Assembly (NCBI RefSeq): GCF_039538045.1
Contig: NZ_BAABBQ010000001.1
Span: forward strand, 828,001-892,000
DNA length: 64,000 bases
Source: Sphingomonas swuensis
Lineage (GTDB): Bacteria; Pseudomonadota; Alphaproteobacteria; Sphingomonadales; Sphingomonadaceae
Direction of reading: 5' to 3'
A program made the translations under genes and the position numbers. The notes below the pieces were generated by a model, which saw only the letters and a program-made list of their open reading frames with translations, made no database searches and was not told the DNA's origin. Positions 1-11,451 of this stretch are shown here, piece by piece (the stretch's first letter is position 1; every line of letters starts with the position of its first letter).

Positions 1-1170
1 AAGAGCGGCGCCGGGCCGATCACGCGCTTCGACACCACCGCCCACAAGTGCAAGATCGCCTGCGAAGTGAAGCCGGCTGATCATGAATATGGCTTCGATC
101 CGGGCAAGCGGGTCGACCACAAGATCCAGCGGCAGGTCGATCCGTTCATCGTCTTCGGGCTCGATGCCGCCGGGCAGGCGCTCGAGGATGCCGGTCTGAC
201 CGACATGCCCGACGCAATGAAGCTTCGTGCAGGCTGCTCGATCGGCAGCGGGATCGGCGGCCTTCCGGGAATCGAGATCGAGAGCCTGGTTCTCGCCGAA
301 AAGGGCCCGGGCCGGGTCTCTCCTCACTTTGTCCACGGCCGGCTGATCAACCTCATCTCGGGCCAGGTCTCGATCAAGTACGGCTTGATGGGTCCGAACC
401 ATGCGGTCGTGACCGCCTGCTCGACCGGAGCCCACTCGATCGGCGACGCGGCACGCATGATCCGCGACGACGATGCCGACATCATGGTCGCGGGCGGCGC
501 CGAGGCGACCATCTGCCCGATCGGCGTGGCCGGCTTCGCCCAGGCCCGCGCGCTCAACATGAGCTACAACGACCGCCCCGAGCAGGCCAGCCGCCCTTAT
601 GACAAGAACCGCGACGGCTTCGTCATGGGCGAGGGCGCCGGGGTGGTGGTGCTCGAGGAATATGAGCACGCAAAGGCCCGCGGCGCGACCATCTACGCCG
701 AGGTCGTCGGCTACGGCCTGTCGGGCGACGCCTACCACGTCACCGCTCCGCACCCCGACGGGCTCGGCGCCGAGAATGCGATGCGCATGGCGCTCCGCAA
801 GGCCGGCATGGAGCCGGGCGACATCGACTACATCAACGCCCACGGCACCTCGACCATGGCCGACACGATCGAGCTCGCTGCCGCCAAGCGCGTGTTCGGC
901 GACGATCTCGGCGGTGCGTCGATGAGCAGCACCAAGTCGGCGATCGGCCACCTCCTGGGCGGCGCCGGCGCGGTCGAAAGCATCTTCTGCATCCTCGCGC
1001 TTCGCGACCAGATCGTGCCTCCGACGCTCAACCTCGACACGCCAGACGAGGGTACCGAAGGGGTCGACCTCGTTCCTCACGTCGCCAAGAAGCGGCCGGT
1101 CAAGGCGGTGCTGAACAACAGCTTCGGCTTCGGCGGGACCAACGCCAGCCTGGTGCTCAAGGCTATCTGA
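1..1170 (+). CDS. fabF: Beta-ketoacyl-ACP synthase II (KAS II), 5' end missing
   Basis: Condensing enzyme of type II fatty acid synthesis in the cytosol; it extends acyl-ACP with malonyl-ACP. The frame is open from base 1, so the gene begins upstream; about 389 residues are present and roughly 25-30 N-terminal residues are missing against the usual ~415. The catalytic triad is visible: the nucleophile Cys in TACSTGAHS, His in NAHGTSTMADT and His in SAIGHLLGGAGA. The C-terminal NNSFGFGGTNASL is typical of the family. The GTG at 67 is an internal codon. A strong hairpin follows. mltG lies convergently downstream, which matches the common fabF-mltG neighbourhood. Confidence 0.96.
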   Translation, partial: KSGAGPITRFDTTAHKCKIACEVKPADHEYGFDPGKRVDHKIQRQVDPFIVFGLDAAGQALEDAGLTDMPDAMKLRAGCSIGSGIGGLPGIEIESLVLAEKGPGRVSPHFVHGRLINLISGQVSIKYGLMGPNHAVVTACSTGAHSIGDAARMIRDDDADIMVAGGAEATICPIGVAGFAQARALNMSYNDRPEQASRPYDKNRDGFVMGEGAGVVVLEEYEHAKARGATIYAEVVGYGLSGDAYHVTAPHPDGLGAENAMRMALRKAGMEPGDIDYINAHGTSTMADTIELAAAKRVFGDDLGGASMSSTKSAIGHLLGGAGAVESIFCILALRDQIVPPTLNLDTPDEGTEGVDLVPHVAKKRPVKAVLNNSFGFGGTNASLVLKAI

Positions 1171-1178
1171 CGCTGACC

Positions 1179-1202
1179 TCGTCCCGGCCGGGGCCGGGAC
1201 GA
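1179..1202. terminator. Perfect 11-bp hairpin between fabF and mltG
   Basis: TCGTCCCGGCC and GGCCGGGACGA form an 11-bp perfect stem with a 2-nt loop, between the ends of two convergent genes. There is no T-run. The core GTCCCGGC/GCCGGGAC also occurs in the element at 13764-13837, so this may be a dispersed palindrome that also ends transcription. Confidence 0.55.
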
Positions 1203-1209
1203 CAGGTCC

Positions 1210-2181
1210 CTACATCTCGCCGCGTGCCTTGCGGATGGCGAACCACTTGCGAACATTGGCATTATGTTCGTCGAGCGTGCGGGCGAACACATGCCCTCCG
1301 GTGCCATCGGCGACGAAGTAGATGAACTGGTGCGGTTCGGGATCGAGCACCGCGGCAATGCTCGACCGCCCCGGATTGGCGATCGGACCGGCGGGCAGGC
1401 CGGCGCGGCGGTAGGTGTTGTAGCCGGTGTCCGCGTTCAGCTCGGAGCGCAGGATCCGCCGGCCGAGCGGCTTGCCCTTGGTCACCGGGTAGATGACCGT
1501 CGGATCGGCATCGAGCTTCATTCCGATCCTGAGCCGATTGCAATAGACCCCCGCGACCGCGCGCCGCTCGGCGGGCTTGCCCGTCTCCTTCTCGACGATC
1601 GAGGCGAGGGTGACCGCCTCGGCCTGGCTGGAGACGGGGCAGGTGCCGACCTTGCGCGCGGGCCACAGCTCGGCCAGCGCCTTGGTCATCGCCGTTTCCA
1701 TCCGCGCCGCCACCGCCGCACGGGTCTCGCCGCGCGCGTAGCTATAGCTGTCGGGAAGCACCGCGCCCTCGGCGGGGAGCGGTGCCTCACCGGTCAGGAA
1801 AGGCGCGGCGGCGAGCTTTTCCTGGACCAGGATGCTCGGCATGCCCTCGGGAATGGTGATCAGCCGCTGCACCGGCTGGCCGTGCTGGAGGATGTCGAGC
1901 AATCCCGCCTGAGTCGTCTTGGCGGGGATCTCGAACTCGCCGGCCTGGATCCCGTCGTCCGACGCGAGGAAGCGGGCAAAGGCGCGGAATGGCGTGCAGT
2001 TTCGGATCAGCCCCTTGGTCGCGAGCTGCGGACAGAGCCGGGTAAGGGTCGATCCCTCGGCCACTTCGACCGTCTGGACCTTGGCGGCGCCGGAAGCGGC
2101 CGACCACCAGAAGAACCAGGTGGCACCGGCCAGGATCAGTGCCCCTCCGATCACCGCGGCGAGAAGCAGCCGTTTCAGCAT
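1210..2181 (-). CDS. mltG: Endolytic murein transglycosylase MltG (YceG-like)
   Basis: Inner-membrane lytic transglycosylase that cuts nascent glycan strands and helps set their length. It has 323 residues with one N-terminal membrane segment (about residues 4-25), a LysM-like region, and the YceG catalytic core with the Glu in ASIVEKETG, followed by the CNRL and DADPTVIYP signatures. I chose the ATG at 2181 because the membrane segment begins directly after it; the longer open frame upstream reads through the neighbouring gene. The start lies 1 nt after the stop of the upstream SH3 gene, so the two are probably co-transcribed. Confidence 0.93.
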   Translation of the reverse strand: MLKRLLLAAVIGGALILAGATWFFWWSAASGAAKVQTVEVAEGSTLTRLCPQLATKGLIRNCTPFRAFARFLASDDGIQAGEFEIPAKTTQAGLLDILQHGQPVQRLITIPEGMPSILVQEKLAAAPFLTGEAPLPAEGAVLPDSYSYARGETRAAVAARMETAMTKALAELWPARKVGTCPVSSQAEAVTLASIVEKETGKPAERRAVAGVYCNRLRIGMKLDADPTVIYPVTKGKPLGRRILRSELNADTGYNTYRRAGLPAGPIANPGRSSIAAVLDPEPHQFIYFVADGTGGHVFARTLDEHNANVRKWFAIRKARGEM

Positions 2182-2182
2182 G

Positions 2183-2596
2183 TCAGAGCGCGCTTGCTGG
2201 GATGTAGCCGACCAGGCCGCCGCCATAGCCCCAGGCCCAGCCCCGGCTGTTGTCGAGAATCTGGACCTGCTCGCCGCTTGCCAGTTCGGCGAGCGGCTCG
2301 CCATCGGCTGCCGGCGTGCTCGTCAGAACCGTGTCGCGGACAAGAGTGCAGACAAGCGGGACCGCGTAGTGCGAGGCGATCACCGTCCCCGCAAGCGCAA
2401 CGTCGGCGAGGTCCTGGCGGTAGGCGTGGCTTCGTGGATCGGGATGGACCGAGGGCCCGGCGAGCGGAAAGCCGCCGGGAGGCGCCTCAGCGGTGGGCGT
2501 GGGCGAGCTGGCCGAGTGCTGGTCGGCGATCGGCGTCGCGTTCTCCGCCGCCTGTCCGTTCGCCGCTGCCCCGGATGTTGCGCTTGAAGCCTTCAA
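2183..2596 (-). CDS. Standalone bacterial SH3-domain protein (start uncertain)
   Basis: The C-terminal ~85 residues (DPRSHAYRQDLADVALAG to GYIPASAL) look like the N-terminal SH3 module of NlpC/P60 C40 peptidases, which in related bacteria often sit beside a leucyl aminopeptidase, as here. No NlpC/P60 catalytic domain follows: the frame stops just before mltG. The start is a problem. No ATG, GTG or TTG lies between the MarR stop at 2487 and the domain, so the gene must start inside marR (TTG 2596, ATG 2635 or ATG 2683) or be a frameshifted remnant. The N-terminal ~45 residues are Ala/Pro/Ser-rich and may not be genuine. Confidence 0.55.
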   Translation of the reverse strand: MKASSATSGAAANGQAAENATPIADQHSASSPTPTAEAPPGGFPLAGPSVHPDPRSHAYRQDLADVALAGTVIASHYAVPLVCTLVRDTVLTSTPAADGEPLAELASGEQVQILDNSRGWAWGYGGGLVGYIPASAL

Positions 2597-2879
2597 GAAA
2601 TTCTGCCCCGCTGCTGGTGCGGACGACGAACACATTGCGCCGGTCGTCCTGATCGCGTTCGCGGCGCAGATAGCCGAGCGCACCCAGCGTGTTCAAGGCA
2701 CGGGTGACGACGGGCTTGGAGACTCCGAGCACTCGGGCGAGACCGCGGACCGTGTGCGGACCCGGGGTCAGGTACACGCACATAAGGAGCGCCATCTGGC
2801 GGTTGGTGAGGTCCGGTTCTCCCGATCTCACATAACCTACCAGGGCACGCATCCACCCGCTTAGCGATGCATCGCTCAT
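2487..2879 (-). CDS. MarR-family winged-helix regulator
   Basis: A 130-residue DNA-binding regulator. The winged-helix core is clear: MALLMCVYLTPGPHTVRGLA, then SKPVVTRALNTLGALGYLRR (recognition helix) and the wing with RERDQDDRRNVF. The last ~30 residues are Arg/Gly/Asp-rich and unlike the family, and they overlap the SH3 frame downstream, so the original C-terminus may have been shorter or in another frame. The ligand is unknown. Transcribed towards the SH3 and mltG genes, about 96 bp downstream of the aminopeptidase gene. Confidence 0.85.
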   Translation of the reverse strand: MSDASLSGWMRALVGYVRSGEPDLTNRQMALLMCVYLTPGPHTVRGLARVLGVSKPVVTRALNTLGALGYLRRERDQDDRRNVFVVRTSSGAEFLEGFKRNIRGSGERTGGGERDADRRPALGQLAHAHR

Positions 2880-2975
2880 TGGACTGGAAACTCCTCGCCT
2901 GACTAGCGTGCCCTTCCAACCGGCAGGAGAGGAAAATGTTGCGCCAAGAGAAGGAAGTCGGAGAAAATTCCGTTG

Positions 2976-4382
2976 TCACTTGCGACGATATCGTTTCGCG
3001 AGGGCGGCGTGGACCGCTCGCAAGCCGAGCGCTTCGCCGCCCTTGGGACGGCCAGGCCTGGGTGCCGGACGCCAGGCGAAGGTGTCGAGATGCGCCCAGC
3101 GCGCCCCTTCAGGGACGAAGCGCCGGAGGAAGAGCGCCGCGGTGATCGAACCGGCGAATGGCGAGTCGGCGCTGTTCGCCATGTCGGCAAGATCGCTCTT
3201 GAGCTGCTCGTCATAGCCATCCCAGAGGGGCATCCGCCACAGGGGATCGGCGACCTCCGTGCCGCTCGCGAGCAGGTCGCCGGCAAGCTCCTCGTCGTTG
3301 CTGAAGGTCGCGGGGAGGTCGGGACCGAGCGCAACCCGGGCCGCGCCGGTCAACGTGGCGAAGTCGACGATCGTCTCGGCCTTCTCCTCGCCGGCGCGGG
3401 TCAGCGCGTCTCCGAGGACAAGGCGACCTTCGGCATCGGTATTGTCGACTTCGACGGTCAGCCCTGCGCGGCTGACGAGGATGTCGCCGGGGCGGAAGGA
3501 GGCGCTCGAGATGGCGTTTTCGACCGCCGGGATGAGGAGGTGGAGCCGGACCGGCCAGCGCTCGGCGACGATCAGGCGGGCCAGCGCGAAGGCATGCGCC
3601 GCGCCGCCCATGTCCTTCTTCATCAGCCGCATGCCCGATGCCGGCTTGATGTCGAGCCCGCCGCTGTCGAACACCACCCCCTTGCCGATGATGGCAAGGC
3701 GGGGGTGCGAGGGGTCGCCGTGGAAGGCCTCGATCAGCCGCGGCGCGCGGGCGGCGGTCGCAGCGGCGCCGACCGCATGGATCATCGGAAAGCCCTGCTC
3801 GAGCGCGTCGCCCTTGGTGACCTCGACCTCGACGCCGCTCGCGGCAGCCCAGTCGCGCACCTCGCGCTCGAGTTCGGCGGGGCCGAGGTCCGCGGCCGGC
3901 GTGTCGACGAGGTCGCGGACGAGGGCCGTGGCATCGGCCAGCCGGATCATCTCCTCGACCCGTGCCGGCTCTTGGCTGAGCAGCAGGCGAGGGCCGGTAC
4001 CGGCGTCCTTCTTGCTCTTGTAGCGGGTCAACCGGTGCTGGGCGAGCAGCCAGCCGAGCGCCGCGGTGCCGAGCGGCACCTCGCCTGCCATCCGGTAGCT
4101 GCCCTCCGGCAGGCGCTCGGCCGCAGCGGCGAGGCACCAGGGCGACAGTTGCGCGAGCTTGCCGACCCCTACCAGCACCTCGAAGTCGCCGCCAGCGGCC
4201 GCCGGGATCACAAGAAGCTGGCCGGCCTTGCCCTCGAAGCGCGCCGCTTCGACCAGCGGCCGGCGCGATCCGGCGTTGGCCTTCAGCCATTCGGGCAGCA
4301 GTTCGGCATCGACGAGATGGAGCGGGTGGGCGGCCTCGCCGCGGTCGGGGCGAAGGAGAAGGGAAAAGTCGGTCACGCCCAT
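2976..4382 (-). CDS. M17-family leucyl aminopeptidase
   Basis: Cytosolic di-zinc/manganese aminopeptidase of peptide turnover. The 468 residues fit the family. The C-terminal catalytic half has IGKGVVFDSGGLDIKPASGM with the metal- and substrate-binding Lys/Asp, then the family signature NTDAEGRLVLGDAL carrying the metal-binding Asp/Glu and the catalytic Arg, and FATLTGAARVALGP. The N-terminal ~170 residues diverge from E. coli PepA, as is usual for alphaproteobacterial members of this group, so I leave the symbol empty. The 140 bp upstream (4383-4522) holds no gene. Confidence 0.92.
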   Translation of the reverse strand: MGVTDFSLLLRPDRGEAAHPLHLVDAELLPEWLKANAGSRRPLVEAARFEGKAGQLLVIPAAAGGDFEVLVGVGKLAQLSPWCLAAAAERLPEGSYRMAGEVPLGTAALGWLLAQHRLTRYKSKKDAGTGPRLLLSQEPARVEEMIRLADATALVRDLVDTPAADLGPAELEREVRDWAAASGVEVEVTKGDALEQGFPMIHAVGAAATAARAPRLIEAFHGDPSHPRLAIIGKGVVFDSGGLDIKPASGMRLMKKDMGGAAHAFALARLIVAERWPVRLHLLIPAVENAISSASFRPGDILVSRAGLTVEVDNTDAEGRLVLGDALTRAGEEKAETIVDFATLTGAARVALGPDLPATFSNDEELAGDLLASGTEVADPLWRMPLWDGYDEQLKSDLADMANSADSPFAGSITAALFLRRFVPEGARWAHLDTFAWRPAPRPGRPKGGEALGLRAVHAALAKRYRRK

Positions 4383-4522
4383 GCTTCTAGGACGTAAATC
4401 GGGGGTTGTAACTCCGTGTCACCCCCCTGCGGCGGGCGAGCAGCGGAAGCGGCGAGAAGGGAGAGAGGCGGACATCCTCCGACTTCATCAGACGAAATCC
4501 TACTAGGCAAGCCCAGCGGGGT

Positions 4523-5305
4523 TCAGTCGCCGGGACTTGCCGCCGAGCCGGCGAGGAGCCCGCCGTCGATGGTGAACTCGGAGCCGGTCACATAAGCGCT
4601 CTCGTCGGCCGCCAGATAGGCGACCATGGCCGCGACCTCTTCGACCGTGCCGAAACGCTTGAGCGGGGTGTCGGCGACCATCGAGGCGAGCCGCTGCTCG
4701 CGGTCCGGACCATGGCCGACCAGTTCGTCCCACATGTCGGTCATTACGGCGGCGGGGTGGACGCTGTTGCAGCGGATCCGCCAGCCCTTGCTCGCGCAGT
4801 AGAGAGCGACCGACTTCGAGTGGTTGCGGATCGCGGCCTTGGACGAGGCGTAGGCGGCTGCCCCCGGGATCCCGACCAGCCCCGAGCGCGACGAGATGTT
4901 GACGATCGAACCGTCGCCCTTCGCCTTCATCGCCCGGATGGCATAGCGGCAGCCGAGGAAGGTGCCGTCGAGATTGGTGCGGTGGACGGCATGCCATTCG
5001 GCGAGGCTGGCATTTTCCGGATCGTGCGGGCCAGCGCTGCCCTCGAATCCGGTGATGCCGGCATTGTTGACCATGACGTCGCAGGTCGGGTGCGCGCGGG
5101 CGAGCGCGTCCCATTGCGCCTCGTCGCGGACGTCGAGCGGATGGAAGTCGGCGCCAAGCGCAGCCGCGCTCGCCTCGCCTGCCGTCTGGTCGAGGTCGGT
5201 CAGGAGGACGTCGGCGCCCTCGGCAATGAAACGCTCGGCGATGGCGCGACCGATGCCGCGCGCAGCGCCGGTCACGACGCAGTGCTTACCCGCGAGCCGC
5301 TTCAC
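4523..5305 (-). CDS. SDR-family NAD(P)-dependent oxidoreductase
   Basis: Classical short-chain dehydrogenase of 260 residues. It shows the Rossmann glycine motif TGAARGIG near the N-terminus, LDVRD, NNAG, the catalytic Ser in NISSRSG, and YASSK with the Tyr/Lys pair. The C-terminal half matches the 3-oxoacyl-ACP reductase-like subgroup ([10 protein letters not shown]). The Asp at the end of the second strand (LLTDLD) favours NAD over NADP. Substrate unknown. The gene overlaps the 3' end of rimO by 20 bp, which suggests translational coupling. Confidence 0.9.
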   Translation of the reverse strand: MKRLAGKHCVVTGAARGIGRAIAERFIAEGADVLLTDLDQTAGEASAAALGADFHPLDVRDEAQWDALARAHPTCDVMVNNAGITGFEGSAGPHDPENASLAEWHAVHRTNLDGTFLGCRYAIRAMKAKGDGSIVNISSRSGLVGIPGAAAYASSKAAIRNHSKSVALYCASKGWRIRCNSVHPAAVMTDMWDELVGHGPDREQRLASMVADTPLKRFGTVEEVAAMVAYLAADESAYVTGSEFTIDGGLLAGSAASPGD

Positions 5306-6671
5306 GCCCCTGCTCTACCAGCGGAACGCCAAAGAGATCGTGCTCGTCGGCATCCTCGATCGCGACCGGGACAATGTCGCCGACGGTGAGATGACCGGCA
5401 TCACGCAGGTGGACCTCGCCGTCGATCTCGGGCGCGTCGGCCTTGCTCCGCCCGCTCGCACCGCCGGTCTCCGGATCGACCGCGTCGATGATCACGTCGA
5501 GGCTGCTGCCGACCTTGGCGGCGAGCTTCTCGGCCGAGATTCGGGCGGTCAGCTCCATGACCCGGGCATAGCGCTCTTCCTTGACCTCCTCGGGCACGTG
5601 GCCGGGAAGGTCGTTGGCAGGCGCGCCCTCGACCGGCTCGAAGCGGAAGGCGCCGACCCGGTCGAGCCGGGCTTCGGCGAGCCACTGCAGGAGATAGTCG
5701 AAGTCCTCCTCGGTCTCGCCGGGAAAGCCGACGACGAAGGAGGAGCGGATCGCGATGTCGGGGACCTCGCGCCGCCACTGCACCAGCCGCTCGAGCACGC
5801 GCGCCTCGTTGGCCGGGCGGCGCATCGCCTTCAGCACCTTCGGCGACGCATGCTGGAACGGGATGTCGAGATAGGGGAGGACCAGCCCCTCGGCCATCAG
5901 CGGCATCACCCGGTCGACGTGCGGATAGGGGTAGACGTAGTGGAGCCGGACCCACGGCCGGTCGCCAGCGGGCGTGCGAAGCTCGCCCAGGGCCTTGGCA
6001 AGGTCGGTCATGTGGGCGCGGACGTCGCTTCCCTTCCACGGCCAGGCGGCGTGCTTGAGATCGAGGCCGTAGGCGCTGGTGTCCTGGCTGATGACCAGCA
6101 GCTCCCTGGTCCCCTGCGCAAGCAGCTTCTCGGCCTCGCGGAGGATGGCGTCGGGACGGCGGCTGACGAGATCGCCGCGGATCTGGGGGATGATGCAGAA
6201 GGCGCAGCGGTGATTGCAGCCCTCGGAGATCTTCAGATAGCTGTAATGCTTGGGCGTCAGCTTGAGGTGCGGCGTCGCCTGCGGGACGAGGTCCAGATAG
6301 GGCGAGCGCGGCGCGGGGGCGGCGTCGTGGACCGCGGCGACCACATCCTCATAGGCGTGCGCCCCGGTGATTGCGAGGACGTTGGGGAAACGGGCACGGA
6401 TGACCTCGGCCTCGCGCCCCATGCAGCCGGTGACGATGACCCGGCCGTTCTCGGCCAGCGCTTCGCCGATCGCCTCGAGGCTTTCTTCCTTGGCCGAATC
6501 GAGGAAGCCGCAGGTGTTGACCAGCACGACGTCGGCGCCCTGATAGTCGGCGCTCATCTGGTAGCCGTCCGAGCGGAGCTGGCCGAGGATGCGCTCGGAA
6601 TCGACGAGGTTCTTGGGGCAGCCCAAGGAGACCATGCCGACGCGCGGCGGGGTGGGAAGGACAGTAGCCAT
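5286..6671 (-). CDS. rimO: Ribosomal protein S12 methylthiotransferase RimO
   Basis: Radical-SAM enzyme that methylthiolates the conserved Asp of ribosomal protein S12. It has 461 residues. The N-terminal MTTase domain carries the three cluster cysteines ([33 protein letters not shown]). The radical SAM motif is [13 protein letters not shown] domain ends the protein. [12 protein letters not shown] and [11 protein letters not shown] separate RimO from MiaB. The SDR gene overlaps its 3' end. Confidence 0.96.
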   Translation of the reverse strand: MATVLPTPPRVGMVSLGCPKNLVDSERILGQLRSDGYQMSADYQGADVVLVNTCGFLDSAKEESLEAIGEALAENGRVIVTGCMGREAEVIRARFPNVLAITGAHAYEDVVAAVHDAAPAPRSPYLDLVPQATPHLKLTPKHYSYLKISEGCNHRCAFCIIPQIRGDLVSRRPDAILREAEKLLAQGTRELLVISQDTSAYGLDLKHAAWPWKGSDVRAHMTDLAKALGELRTPAGDRPWVRLHYVYPYPHVDRVMPLMAEGLVLPYLDIPFQHASPKVLKAMRRPANEARVLERLVQWRREVPDIAIRSSFVVGFPGETEEDFDYLLQWLAEARLDRVGAFRFEPVEGAPANDLPGHVPEEVKEERYARVMELTARISAEKLAAKVGSSLDVIIDAVDPETGGASGRSKADAPEIDGEVHLRDAGHLTVGDIVPVAIEDADEHDLFGVPLVEQGREAARG

Positions 6672-6721
6672 GGGAAGGCTGGCGCCAGTAGCCGAAAAGT
6701 GCGGCCAAAGCTAGGCGCGCG

Positions 6722-7202
6722 CTATTTGCGGATGGTCTCGTTCAGGACGGCGACGCGGACGCCAAATTTGAAGGCTTCCAGTCGGTTGAGGATGGTGCGG
6801 CCATCGGGTTGGAGCGCGAGCTGCTGCTCGATGCGAAGCCCGGACGGGGTGTGGTAGCGGACGGTGGCGCGGGGACCTGCGCTCTCGATCTCGACCGGCC
6901 CGGTGGCATCGGTCAGGGTCCCGGTGAAGCGGCCGGGGCCGCGGGGCTGCATCACCCAGGTCCGGATCCGCGGCTTCTTGCTGCCCTCGGCGATCCGCTG
7001 GACGAGGCTGAGGCCGCCGGCGCTGGTGCGGCTGCCGCGGCTTTCGACCGTGACCGGGACGCTCTTGCCGACGATCGGGTCGAGCACGCCCTCGCCGCGG
7101 CTTTCGCCGGTGAAGAAGGCGACCGGATCGAGTGGGGCGGTGCCGGCCGGAAGGTCGGGCGGGGCGCAGGCGGCGAGGACGAACGCCAGCGGCAGGACGG
7201 CC

Positions 7203-7213
<11 letters not shown>
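6722..7213 (-). CDS. Predicted lipoprotein, DUF3833-like
   Basis: A 163-residue exported protein of unknown function. The N-terminus ([19 protein letters not shown]) is a short signal peptide with an LAAC lipobox. The body, with [17 protein letters not shown] and the closing NETIRK, resembles the DUF3833 lipocalin-like family; that is a pattern judgement. I chose GTG 7213 because it gives a proper signal peptide and overlaps the acs stop by 11 bp; the ATG at 7246 adds a charged extension inside acs. Last gene of the adh-acs run. Confidence 0.7.
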
Positions 7214-9083
<1,870 letters not shown>

Positions 9084-9084
9084 G

Positions 9085-10134
9085 TCAGGCGGGCTGCTCC
9101 ATGTCGATGACGAAGCGGTAGCGGACGTCGTTCTTGAGCAGTCGCTCGTAGGCGTCGTTCACCTGTTCGATCGCGATATGCTCGCACTCGGGATAGATGT
9201 CGTTCGCCGCGCAGAAGTCGAGCATCTCCTGGGTTTCAGGGATGCCACCGATCGCCGAACCGCCGACCGCGCGGTTCCAGAAGATGAGGTTGGCACCGAC
9301 GAAGCCGGGCATCTCGTTCAGCGCGCCGACGATCACCATCCGGCCCGAGCGACCGAGCAGCTGGAGATAGCCGTCGATCTCGTGGCTGACGGGGATGGTG
9401 TTGAGGATGAAGTCGAAGCGGGTGCGCGCCGCCTTCATCTGCGCCTTGTCGGTCGAGACGATGACGTCATGCGCGCCCAGCGCCCGGGCGTCCTCGCCCT
9501 TCTCGGGCGTCGTGGTGATGATGGTGACGTGCGCGCCCATCGCGACCGCGAGCTTGACTCCCATGTGGCCAAGCCCGCCGAGGCCGACGACCGCGACCTT
9601 GCTGCCCTCGCCGACGCCATATTGGCGAAGCGGCGAATAAGTGGTGATCCCGGCGCAGAGCAGCGGTGCGACACGGGCGACGTCCATGCCCTGCGGCACC
9701 TTGCAGACGAAATGATCGCGAACGACGATATGGTCGGAATAGCCGCCCTTGGTGATCGAGCCGTCGTGGCGGTCCTTGCCGTTATAGGTGCCGACATTGC
9801 CTTCGCGGCAGAAGACTTCCCAGCCTTCGAGGCACTGGTCGCACTTCATGCAGCTGTCGACCATGCAGCCGACCGCGACGGTGTCGCCGACCTGATGCTT
9901 GGTGACGTCCGCGCCGACCTCGGTGACGGTGCCGACGATCTCGTGGCCGGGAACGCAGGGGTAATGGGTGCCCTTCCAGTCGCTGCGGGCGGTGTGGAGG
10001 TCCGAGTGGCAGATCCCGGCGTGGGTGATCTTGATCGCAACGTCGTCGGGACGGAGGTCGCGGCGCTCGAACTCCATGGCGCGAAGGGGTTGGTCGGCGG
10101 CGTCGGTGCCATAGCCCCTGGCGATGGTGGGCAT
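9085..10134 (-). CDS. Zinc-dependent NAD(P) alcohol dehydrogenase (YahK/CAD-like)
   Basis: Medium-chain dehydrogenase of 349 residues. The catalytic zinc ligands are Cys in [10 protein letters not shown] and His/Glu in PGHEIVGTV. The structural zinc loop is [15 protein letters not shown]. The nucleotide motif [13 protein letters not shown] follows. This arrangement fits the cinnamyl-alcohol/YahK group that reduces aldehydes. Being directly upstream of acs suggests an alcohol-to-aldehyde or acetate route feeding acetyl-CoA, but an aldehyde dehydrogenase is absent nearby, so this is inference. Confidence 0.92.
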   Translation of the reverse strand: MPTIARGYGTDAADQPLRAMEFERRDLRPDDVAIKITHAGICHSDLHTARSDWKGTHYPCVPGHEIVGTVTEVGADVTKHQVGDTVAVGCMVDSCMKCDQCLEGWEVFCREGNVGTYNGKDRHDGSITKGGYSDHIVVRDHFVCKVPQGMDVARVAPLLCAGITTYSPLRQYGVGEGSKVAVVGLGGLGHMGVKLAVAMGAHVTIITTTPEKGEDARALGAHDVIVSTDKAQMKAARTRFDFILNTIPVSHEIDGYLQLLGRSGRMVIVGALNEMPGFVGANLIFWNRAVGGSAIGGIPETQEMLDFCAANDIYPECEHIAIEQVNDAYERLLKNDVRYRFVIDMEQPA

Positions 10135-10139
10135 GTCTA

Positions 10140-10979
10140 TCAGTCTCCTGCGCGGTCCAGCGTTCGCCGGGCCTGGATGAGGTGGGGTTTGTCGACCATT
10201 CGGCCGTTCACGCTCAACACTCCAGCCGAGGGATCGGCGGCAAAGGCATCAACGATCGAACGCGCGTGAAGGATCTGTTCGTCGGTCGGGGTGAAGGCCG
10301 CGTTGATCGGAGCGACCTGCGCGGGGTGGATGGCGAGCTTGCCGGTGAAGCCGTCGCGGGCGGCATCGAGCGCCTCGTCGATCAGGCCGGGCTCGTCGCG
10401 AAAGTCGGCGAAGACCCCGTCGATCGGCTGCACCCCGGCGGCGGTGGCACCCGCGAGGCAGAGGGTCCGGGCGAGCTGATAGGGGAAGGTAAGCCGGCCC
10501 TTGCCGTCCGTCTTGGAAGCGGCTCCGAGCGCGGCGGACAGGTCCTCGGCGCCCCAGCTCATGGCAGCCAGCGGGGAGGAGGGCACGTCGCGATAGGAGA
10601 GCAGGCCGAACAGCGAGGCGGCGGTCTCGGTGACGATGGCGTGGATCGGGATCGAGCCGGTGCGGTGCGCAAGCTCGGTGATGTCGGCGCCGCTCTCGGC
10701 CTTGGGGAGGACGAGGCCGTGGATGTCCGCCGAGCCGAGCAGCTCGAGGTCGAGGCGATGCTCCTCGGTCCGCAGCGGATTGATCCGGACCCACCATTGC
10801 GGACCTCCCGAGCGCGCGGGGAGCCCTCTAAGGATGTCGCGGGCGCGCGCCTTTTCGGACGGGGCCACGCTGTCCTCAAGGTCGAAGATGAGGGCGTCGG
10901 CGGCGCTTTCGAGCGCTCGGGCGATCTTCTTCTCGCTGTCGGCGGGGACGAACAGCCAGCTGCGCGGCTCGCGGCTCAT
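10140..10979 (-). CDS. HpcH/HpaI (CitE-like) CoA-ester lyase
   Basis: TIM-barrel lyase of 279 residues related to CitE and malyl-CoA lyase. N-terminal SWLFVPADSEKKIARAL, ALIFDLEDSVAP (the Glu/Asp metal region), WVRINPL and LVLPKAES are hallmarks. The ATG at 10979 overlaps the MaoC stop (ATGA). Pairing with a MaoC hydratase resembles mesaconyl-CoA hydratase/methylmalyl-CoA lyase or citramalyl-CoA modules; the actual substrate cannot be read from the sequence. Confidence 0.88.
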   Translation of the reverse strand: MSREPRSWLFVPADSEKKIARALESAADALIFDLEDSVAPSEKARARDILRGLPARSGGPQWWVRINPLRTEEHRLDLELLGSADIHGLVLPKAESGADITELAHRTGSIPIHAIVTETAASLFGLLSYRDVPSSPLAAMSWGAEDLSAALGAASKTDGKGRLTFPYQLARTLCLAGATAAGVQPIDGVFADFRDEPGLIDEALDAARDGFTGKLAIHPAQVAPINAAFTPTDEQILHARSIVDAFAADPSAGVLSVNGRMVDKPHLIQARRTLDRAGD

Positions 10980-11431
10980 TGGGCGGGGCGCTTGCTGATG
11001 AGCGCGGTGCGCTTCATCGTGCAAACGGTCTCGCCGCGCTGGTTGATCGCGCGATGCGCCCAGGTGACGAGGCCGGCGGTCGGGCGCGAGTTGCTGGGGC
11101 GGAGCGCCACGCACTCGCTCTCGAAATGAATTGTGTCGCCGATGAAGACGGGCGAGGGCAGGCGCACCTCATCGAAGCCGAGGTTGGCGACGAGCACGCC
11201 CTCGGTCGTGTCGGCGACCGAGGCGCCGACCAGCAGACTGAAGGTGAAGCAGCTGTTGACGAGGATCCGACCGAACTCGGTCGCCGCGGCGGCCTCGGCG
11301 TCGAGGTGCAGCGGTTGCGGGTTGTGGGTCAGCGTCGAGATCAGCAGATTGTCGGTCTCGGTGACCGTGCGGCGGAGGGCGTGGGCGACCGAATGGCCGA
11401 CCTCCCACTCGTCAAAGAAGCGTCCGGGCAT
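10976..11431 (-). CDS. MaoC-family hotdog dehydratase
   Basis: A 151-residue single-hotdog hydratase acting on CoA thioesters. The active-site Asp and His of the family appear in LTHNPQPLHLDAEAA, followed by GRILVNSCFTFSL and the strand motif FIGDTIHFESECVALRPS. It overlaps the start of the CitE-like lyase by 4 bp, so the two are probably translated together and act on consecutive CoA intermediates. Confidence 0.9.
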   Translation of the reverse strand: MPGRFFDEWEVGHSVAHALRRTVTETDNLLISTLTHNPQPLHLDAEAAAATEFGRILVNSCFTFSLLVGASVADTTEGVLVANLGFDEVRLPSPVFIGDTIHFESECVALRPSNSRPTAGLVTWAHRAINQRGETVCTMKRTALISKRPAQ

Positions 11432-11451
11432 GGGCCACGCTTAGGACCGCC

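Noticed and set aside
4962..6857. A 631-codon + strand frame opposite rimO
   Set aside because: Antisense to rimO and SDR, without motifs.
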